DNA from: an uncultured Collinsella sp.
Lineage (GTDB): Bacteria; Actinomycetota; Coriobacteriia; Coriobacteriales; Coriobacteriaceae
Assembly: GCA_934654605.1 (NCBI GenBank)
Contig: CAKUGH010000058.1
Coordinates: forward strand, 1-9,304
Length of the DNA: 9,304 nucleotides
Direction of reading: 5' to 3'
Every line of letters starts with the position of its first letter. Positions within the stretch are counted from its first letter, which is position 1. The notes under the pieces were generated by a model. The model saw only the letters and a program-made list of their open reading frames with translations, was not told where the DNA came from and made no database searches. Shown piece after piece: positions 5,060 to 9,304 of this stretch. Made by a program: the position numbers and the translations under genes.

Positions 5060-6631
5060 CTACAGCATCAGGCTTTGGCCGAGCATGGCGATGACACTCA
5101 TGAGGACCAGCATACCGGCGGCGTAGGGCATGACGGCGCCCAGGAGCTCGGCGTCCTTGCCGCGCACGTGCACGGCAGCCAGGCCAATCGCGAGCGTCTG
5201 CGGCGAAATCATCTTACCGGCGGCAACACCCAGGGCATTTAGCGCGACCATCCAGTAGTCGCTCACGCCCAGTGCCGTAGCCGCCTGGCTCTGAATGGGG
5301 CCAAACAGCATGCCCGAGGACGTGCCCGAACCGGTCACGAACGCACCAACGGCACCGATCCACGGGGCCAGAATCGGGTACAGACCACCGGCGACGGCAA
5401 TACAAAACGCACTGATCGACGAGATCATGCCCGCATAGCCCATCACCTTGGCGCAGCCCAGCACCGAAAGCATCGTGATCACCGTTGGCATCATCTGCTT
5501 AACGGTCGCGGCCAGCACCTCGCCCATCAGACGCGGCGAAGCGCCCTGAATGGCGCCGCCGACAAACGCCGCCAGGAAAATCCAGACACCCGGCGTGTTG
5601 ATCCAAGAAAACGTAAGCGTACCGGGGTTCTCGCCGCAATACACCTGCACGTGGCTCGCAAACGGCGCGAGCGCAGCGTGCACGGCGGGCACCAGGTTGG
5701 AGGTACCCAGCAGCAGCACAAAAATCAGGATGAAGCACGACCAGGCCGAAAGCGCCGACTTAACGGTAAGCTGCTCGCCGGCCTCGATATTCATATGGAA
5801 GCGCGCATCCAGGTGATCGGACTTCTCGGCGCGCATGGCAAGCGCGGCGGTCAGCGCAAGCGACACGATGGAGCCCACGACCACGGCAAGCTCGGGGCCC
5901 ACAAACATGGCGACGACCAGGGCCGCGCCGACAAAGGACGCGCCAGAGAGCAGCGCGATACCGGCCACGCCATGCAGGCGCTCGCCCACACTCGCAACGT
6001 TGCCCTGATCGTCGGCCACGCGGCCCGCGACCAACACAATAAGCAGCGGCATGACTACAAAGAACGGCGCAAGCTGCAACAGCTGAACGGTCGCTAGGTG
6101 CAGGGAATCCAGGCCCACCAGGTCGGCAACGGACACCGTGGGAATGCCGATGGAGCCGTAAGGCGTGGGCACGCCGTTGGCCAGCAGGCAGATGAGCACG
6201 GCGGGGACGGCCTCAAAGCCCAAGCCCGCGAGCATGCCGGCGGGGATGGCGACAGCGGTACCAAAGCCGGCCATGCCCTCCATAAAGCCGCCGAAGCACC
6301 ATGCCACGAGCAGCGCCAGCAGGCGGCGGTCGCTGCTGATGGAGGTGATCATGCTGCCGATCACGTCCATGGCGCCCGTGCGCACGCACAGGTTATACGT
6401 AAAGACCGCGGCGATAATCACCAGCACGATGGGCCACAGGGCCATCAAGAAGCCCTCGAGCGAGGCCGTAGCGATCTGCGCCGCCGGCAGGTGCCACCAC
6501 GCAAAGGCGAGTACGCACGAAAGAACAAACGAGCCGATAGCGGCTTTCCATGCCGGCCATTTAAAGCACAGTAGCATCACGACAAGCCAAATGATCGGCA
6601 CAAGAGCCAGCAAAAATGCGGCGACGTCCAT
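5060..6631 (-). CDS. lctP: L-lactate permease family transporter
   Basis: This 523-residue polytopic membrane protein belongs to the lactate permease family (LctP/LldP/GlcA), which imports L-lactate, D-lactate or glycolate with protons. The family hallmark GGFMEGMAGFGTAVAIPA is at 114-131, followed by GVPTPYGSIGIPTVSVADL (153-171), and hydrophobic segments run through most of the chain. The start at 6631 is chosen over an ATG at 6676 because AAGGAG lies 9 nt upstream and the N-terminus MDVAAFLLALVPIIW then begins in the first membrane segment. It is slightly shorter than the usual 540-560 residues. Neighbouring pckA on the same strand supports use of lactate-derived carbon; no lactate dehydrogenase is in the window. 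It is transcribed divergently from the flippase-like gene. Confidence 0.92.
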   Translation of the reverse strand: MDVAAFLLALVPIIWLVVMLLCFKWPAWKAAIGSFVLSCVLAFAWWHLPAAQIATASLEGFLMALWPIVLVIIAAVFTYNLCVRTGAMDVIGSMITSISSDRRLLALLVAWCFGGFMEGMAGFGTAVAIPAGMLAGLGFEAVPAVLICLLANGVPTPYGSIGIPTVSVADLVGLDSLHLATVQLLQLAPFFVVMPLLIVLVAGRVADDQGNVASVGERLHGVAGIALLSGASFVGAALVVAMFVGPELAVVVGSIVSLALTAALAMRAEKSDHLDARFHMNIEAGEQLTVKSALSAWSCFILIFVLLLGTSNLVPAVHAALAPFASHVQVYCGENPGTLTFSWINTPGVWIFLAAFVGGAIQGASPRLMGEVLAATVKQMMPTVITMLSVLGCAKVMGYAGMISSISAFCIAVAGGLYPILAPWIGAVGAFVTGSGTSSGMLFGPIQSQAATALGVSDYWMVALNALGVAAGKMISPQTLAIGLAAVHVRGKDAELLGAVMPYAAGMLVLMSVIAMLGQSLML

Positions 6632-6734
6632 GGGTAAAAGCTCCTTGGTACCGCGAAGGCGGCATCGGGGGGTCACAAAACCTCAACAGAATACCGCACG
6701 CTTACCGACAAATTGATGCCGCCCGCCGAATTTA

Positions 6735-6751
6735 TTGAACAACCTGTTCAA
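6735..6751. promoter_or_regulatory. Palindromic operator between divergent genes
   Basis: TTGAACA (6735-6741) and TGTTCAA (6745-6751) are perfect complements across ACC. The 17-bp site lies 104 nt upstream of lctP and 59 nt upstream of the flippase-like gene, just upstream of the latter's -10. It has the form of a TetR- or GntR-family operator. It could govern either or both genes; no regulator gene adjoins it. Confidence 0.5.
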
Positions 6752-6776
6752 AAACACGAATCGATACCTTCGCGGC

Positions 6777-6782
6777 TATACT
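6777..6782 (+). promoter_or_regulatory. -10 box of the flippase-like gene
   Basis: TATACT differs from the TATAAT consensus by one base and lies 28 nt before the TTG start. No good -35 is found at 17 nt, so the promoter may depend on a factor bound at the palindrome 6735-6751. Confidence 0.5.
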
Positions 6783-6809
6783 AGAGCGCAGCAATAGAAA
6801 GGAACCGCC

Positions 6810-8387
6810 TTGAGCATCACGCCCCTCGATAGCATCCGCCGCGCCGTCGCCCGCCACAACGGCGTCGCCGACCCCACCGTATCGGGCGGCGGGGTCCACG
6901 GCCAGGGCGGTCGCATCGAGAACGGCCTGTTCCCCGCCTCGCACACCGCAGAGGAACTCGCGCGCATCCAGGAGCTGAGCCAGCGCAACGCCGGCGGTCC
7001 CGACAGCGGCCAGGCCACGCGCCGTCGCCGCGAGCGCGACCGCGAGCCGGGCCCCATCCGTCGCATGGTCAACGCCTGGTGGAACCGCCTGCTCGGAGCT
7101 GTCTACGGCGGCGGCTTCTCCACGCAAGAAGCCGAGTACGAAGATCACGCCACCCGTCGCGACTACCTTTGGAATACCATGGGCACCGCCGTATGGGGCA
7201 TGGCGTTTCCGCTGCTCACCATTGTGTCGACGCAGCTCGTGGGCGCCGAGGAAGCCGGCAAGTTCTCCATCGCCTTTGTCACCGGCACGCTCATCATGAT
7301 CGCGTGCAACTACGGCGTGCGCAATTTTCAGGTCTCGGACATCGACGAGACCACGAGCTTCGCCTCCTACCAGCTCAACCGCTGGATCTGCTGTGCGCTG
7401 GCCCTAGGTTGCGGCCTGCTCTACAGCAGCGCGCGCGGCTACGACGCGCAAATGGCCACCATCGGCCTGGGCGTCTATCTGTATAAGGTGATCGACGGCA
7501 TCGCAGACGTCTACGAGGGTCGCTTGCAGCAGGCCGACAAGCTCTACCTGGCCGGTATGAGCCAAACGCTGCGCTCGGCCGGCGTGGTCGCGATTTTTAG
7601 TCTGACGCTATTCCTCACGCGCAGCATGCCCATCGCTGCCATGGCCATGGGTATCGCCGCAATCGCCTCACTCGTGCTGGTCACCGCCCCGCTCGCACTG
7701 CTCGAGACCGAAAAGTCGCGCCGCGTGAGCCTGCGCGAAGTCGGCCACCTGTTTGCCCAGTGCGCCCCGCTCTTTGGCGCGTTGTTCCTGTTCAACCTTA
7801 TCGAGAGCATGCCCAAGTTTGTGATGGAAGGCACGCTGGCCTATAAATACCAGCTGTACTTTAATGCACTGTTCTTTCCCGCCCAAGCGATTTTGCTGAG
7901 CATTGGATTTATCTATAAACCGCAGCTCCTGCGCCTGTCGAGCATCTGGGCGAATCCGCGCAAGCGTCGCCGCTTTGACTTGATTATTGTTGCCGTCATG
8001 GCGCTCGTCGTCGTCATTACCGGCCTGTGCGCCGCATTTATGGCGGGCCCCGGCATCCCCATCATGAGCTTTATGTACGGCCTTAACTTTGAGCGTTATC
8101 GCACGCTGGCGCTATTGATGGTTGTCGCCGGCGGCGTCACCGCGGGCATCGACTTTATTTACGCCATCATCACAGTGCTGCGTCACGCCGGCGACGTCAC
8201 TAAAATCTACCTGATCTGCTTCGCCGTGAGCGTGGTGCTGCCGGTGATCCTCATCAACCTGCTGGGTCTGATGGGCGCTGTGGTGAGCTACCTGGCAATC
8301 ATGGCCCTACTCCTGGTGCAGCTGATTATCGAGTACGCCCACATCCGCCAACGCATCGAACGCGACCGCAACCCGTACGGGGCGTAA
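6810..8387 (+). CDS. Polysaccharide/lipid-linked-glycan flippase-like membrane protein
   Basis: This 525-residue protein is probably a member of the MOP flippase superfamily (Wzx/PST type), which moves lipid-linked glycans across the membrane. Residues from about 121 on alternate hydrophobic segments and short charged loops, giving roughly 12-14 membrane spans; the NTMGTAVWGMAFPLLTIVST start (122-141) and the internal YLYKVIDGIADVYEGRLQ region suit the family. The first ~117 residues are hydrophilic, Gly/Arg-rich, with RRRRERDREP at 71-80, and are unlike the short N-termini usual for flippases. The start is TTG, supported by AGAAAGGA about 6 nt upstream. No glycosyltransferase or polymerase gene is nearby, so the substrate is unknown and the gene is an orphan. 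It diverges from lctP and converges on a phosphatase gene. Confidence 0.8.
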   Translation: MSITPLDSIRRAVARHNGVADPTVSGGGVHGQGGRIENGLFPASHTAEELARIQELSQRNAGGPDSGQATRRRRERDREPGPIRRMVNAWWNRLLGAVYGGGFSTQEAEYEDHATRRDYLWNTMGTAVWGMAFPLLTIVSTQLVGAEEAGKFSIAFVTGTLIMIACNYGVRNFQVSDIDETTSFASYQLNRWICCALALGCGLLYSSARGYDAQMATIGLGVYLYKVIDGIADVYEGRLQQADKLYLAGMSQTLRSAGVVAIFSLTLFLTRSMPIAAMAMGIAAIASLVLVTAPLALLETEKSRRVSLREVGHLFAQCAPLFGALFLFNLIESMPKFVMEGTLAYKYQLYFNALFFPAQAILLSIGFIYKPQLLRLSSIWANPRKRRRFDLIIVAVMALVVVITGLCAAFMAGPGIPIMSFMYGLNFERYRTLALLMVVAGGVTAGIDFIYAIITVLRHAGDVTKIYLICFAVSVVLPVILINLLGLMGAVVSYLAIMALLLVQLIIEYAHIRQRIERDRNPYGA

Positions 8388-8444
8388 CGCCCGCCTTGGT
8401 GCGGTGAGGGCAGCTAATTTGGGACGGGGCTATTTTGACTACCC

Positions 8445-8477
8445 TTGGTGCCATGGGGTCAGGTTACTTTGCACCAA
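8445..8477. repeat. GGGG-core hairpin repeat, diverged unit F
   Basis: TTGGTGC (8445-8451) and GCACCAA (8471-8477) flank the 19-nt core CATGGGGTCAGGTTACTTT (8452-8470). GGGG at core positions 4-7 and C at 9 match the other units, and the TTT end resembles copies A-C. It lies 57 nt past the stop of the flippase-like gene. Confidence 0.6.
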
Positions 8478-8520
8478 AGAAAAGAAACGTCGATGTTTTG
8501 GCACCGACAGCGAGCAATCT

Positions 8521-8605
8521 CGAAGTGCCCCAGGTTGGCGCGAAAGAGGAGCGACGCGTACTTCTTACGCGAGCGACGGTTTGAGCGGCAAGATGGGGCA
8601 CTTCG
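8521..8605. repeat. Nested inverted repeat between convergent genes
   Basis: CGAAGTGCCCCA (8521-8532) and TGGGGCACTTCG (8594-8605) are perfect 12-nt complements across 61 nt. Inside lies a second stem, CGCGTA (8555-8560) with TACGCG (8566-8571) around CTTCT. The region has no convincing gene. It could be a structured RNA or a small mobile palindromic element; nothing specific is recognised. Confidence 0.55.
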
Positions 8606-8627
8606 GGGCTGCGCAGCGTCAAGGTGA

Positions 8628-8649
8628 CCGCCGTTCGGCAGAACGGCGG
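8628..8649. terminator. Strong hairpin at the end of the phosphatase gene
   Basis: CCGCCGTTC (8628-8636) and GAACGGCGG (8641-8649) form a perfect 9-bp GC-rich stem with a 4-nt loop, 7 nt beyond the stop of the leftward phosphatase gene and also downstream of the flippase-like gene. Neither strand shows a T-run after it, so it is at best a T-less terminator or an RNA-stabilising 3' stem. Confidence 0.45.
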
Positions 8650-8656
8650 AACTGGA

Positions 8657-9304
8657 TTATTCGCCCGGGTTGATGTTCGCGTAGAACTCGGCACCGTCAT
8701 CCAAGCGCAGGATGCCGACGCGGCCGAACTCGGAACCGGTGGCGGCGGCACAGTCGATGTCGATGCGGTCGGGCACGCCGGCGGTATCCTCGCCGCCCAG
8801 GCGCACGATCTGCCCGCGGCCCGACTCCTCATCGAGTCCAGCCAGACCGCCCACCTCGCAATAACGCCCAAGCGACACCGTGGGCGTGTGGCCGCTCACC
8901 ACGACCGGACCCTCGCCCTCGGCAGAAAGCAGCCCCGTCGGCGCATCCCAATAGCCGTGACGAATCCAGAGCAAGTCATCGGACGACTGCACCGCAAGCA
9001 TCTGCTGGAGTAGCTCGCGATCGGCATCAGTCGCTCCCGCGCCATCGGCGCAATCGACGCCATGCTCAAGCAAAAACGCGCGCGCGGCCTCGGTCTCGAT
9101 ACCGGCATGCACCAGCAGATATGGACGTTCTTCCGTCTCTGCCACCGCGTACAGCGGCAGCCCGGCCATCCAGCGCACGAGCTCCTCATACGCCTCAAAT
9201 TCCATGTCGTTGAGCTGCTCGCGCGTCGTCCAACCGCCGTTGATATCCCAGGTCTCGGCATCGAGCGGATCCTGGCCAATGATGGCATCGAGCATAATCT
9301 GCTC
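8657..9304 (-). CDS. PPP-type metallophosphoesterase / Ser-Thr phosphatase (partial)
   Basis: The visible 215 residues are the C-terminal part of a PPP-family phosphatase (ApaH / bacterial PP1-like group), which uses two metal ions to cleave phosphoesters. The frame is open to the right edge, where it reads EQIMLDAIIG; in the family this follows GN-H, so the GNHE motif is cut at its Glu, and the GDxHG and GDxxDRG motifs should lie outside. Present are LLVHAGIE (first His a metal ligand, about residue 66 from the edge), DLLWIR, VVVSGHTPT (second metal-binding His) and the C-terminal DRIDIDCAAATG...GRVGILRLDDGAEFY. Substrate (phosphoprotein or Ap4A-like nucleotide) cannot be decided. It converges on the flippase-like gene with 269 nt between. 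Confidence 0.88.
   Translation of the reverse strand, partial: EQIMLDAIIGQDPLDAETWDINGGWTTREQLNDMEFEAYEELVRWMAGLPLYAVAETEERPYLLVHAGIETEAARAFLLEHGVDCADGAGATDADRELLQQMLAVQSSDDLLWIRHGYWDAPTGLLSAEGEGPVVVSGHTPTVSLGRYCEVGGLAGLDEESGRGQIVRLGGEDTAGVPDRIDIDCAAATGSEFGRVGILRLDDGAEFYANINPGE

Noticed and set aside
6735..6751. LexA/SOS box
   Set aside because: GAAC and GTTC are separated by five bases here; the Gram-positive SOS box needs four.
8404..8673. 89-codon rightward frame in the gap before the phosphatase
   Set aside because: It runs through three inverted repeats, has no ribosome site and an atypical composition.

Overview
The window reads as chromosomal DNA of a GC-rich anaerobic actinobacterium, most likely of the Coriobacteriia (Collinsella-like). 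This is an inference from protein style and gene mix: an ATP-type PEP carboxykinase, an LctP-type lactate permease, a DegV protein, and frequent AAGGA/GGAGG ribosome binding sites. No rRNA, tRNA, CRISPR array or transposase gene was found. Nothing here fixes the species.

Layout, left to right. Positions 1-145 look like the regulatory region of a leftward gene that runs off the edge: a -10-like TATATT, two related dyads, and a possible start at 35. Then come leftward genes: a short MGMT/ATL-type protein (206-526), a DegV/FakB-type fatty-acid-binding protein (665-1519), a MarR-type regulator (1653-2102), a solo B3/4-domain protein (2276-2995) with a terminator hairpin in its leader, ATP-dependent PEP carboxykinase pckA (3218-4888), and a lactate permease (5060-6631). 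Divergent from the permease is a rightward polysaccharide-flippase-type membrane protein with a TTG start and a long N-terminal extension (6810-8387). It converges on a leftward PPP-type phosphatase (8657 to the right edge) that is cut off just where its GNHE motif should be. No gene-free stretch exceeds 300 bases. The longest, 8388-8656, holds three separate inverted repeats.

Functionally, lactate permease and PEP carboxykinase sit side by side and fit carbon flow among lactate, pyruvate, oxaloacetate and PEP. MarR plus DegV may be a fatty-acid-responsive pair. The others look like housekeeping or unrelated genes.

The most unusual feature is a dispersed family of small hairpins. Seven units at six loci share one architecture: a perfectly paired stem whose sequence differs between subtypes, around a core of exactly 19 nt with GGGG at core positions 4-7 and C at position 9. 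Each locus lies just 3' of a gene. Three units (146-180, 2207-2247, 3172-3210) are one near-identical subtype, two form a nested 87-nt palindrome (562-648), and two are diverged singles (5023-5053, 8445-8477). Some are placed to act as terminators. They resemble mobile palindromic elements of the REP/RAYT kind, but no mobilising enzyme is encoded here.
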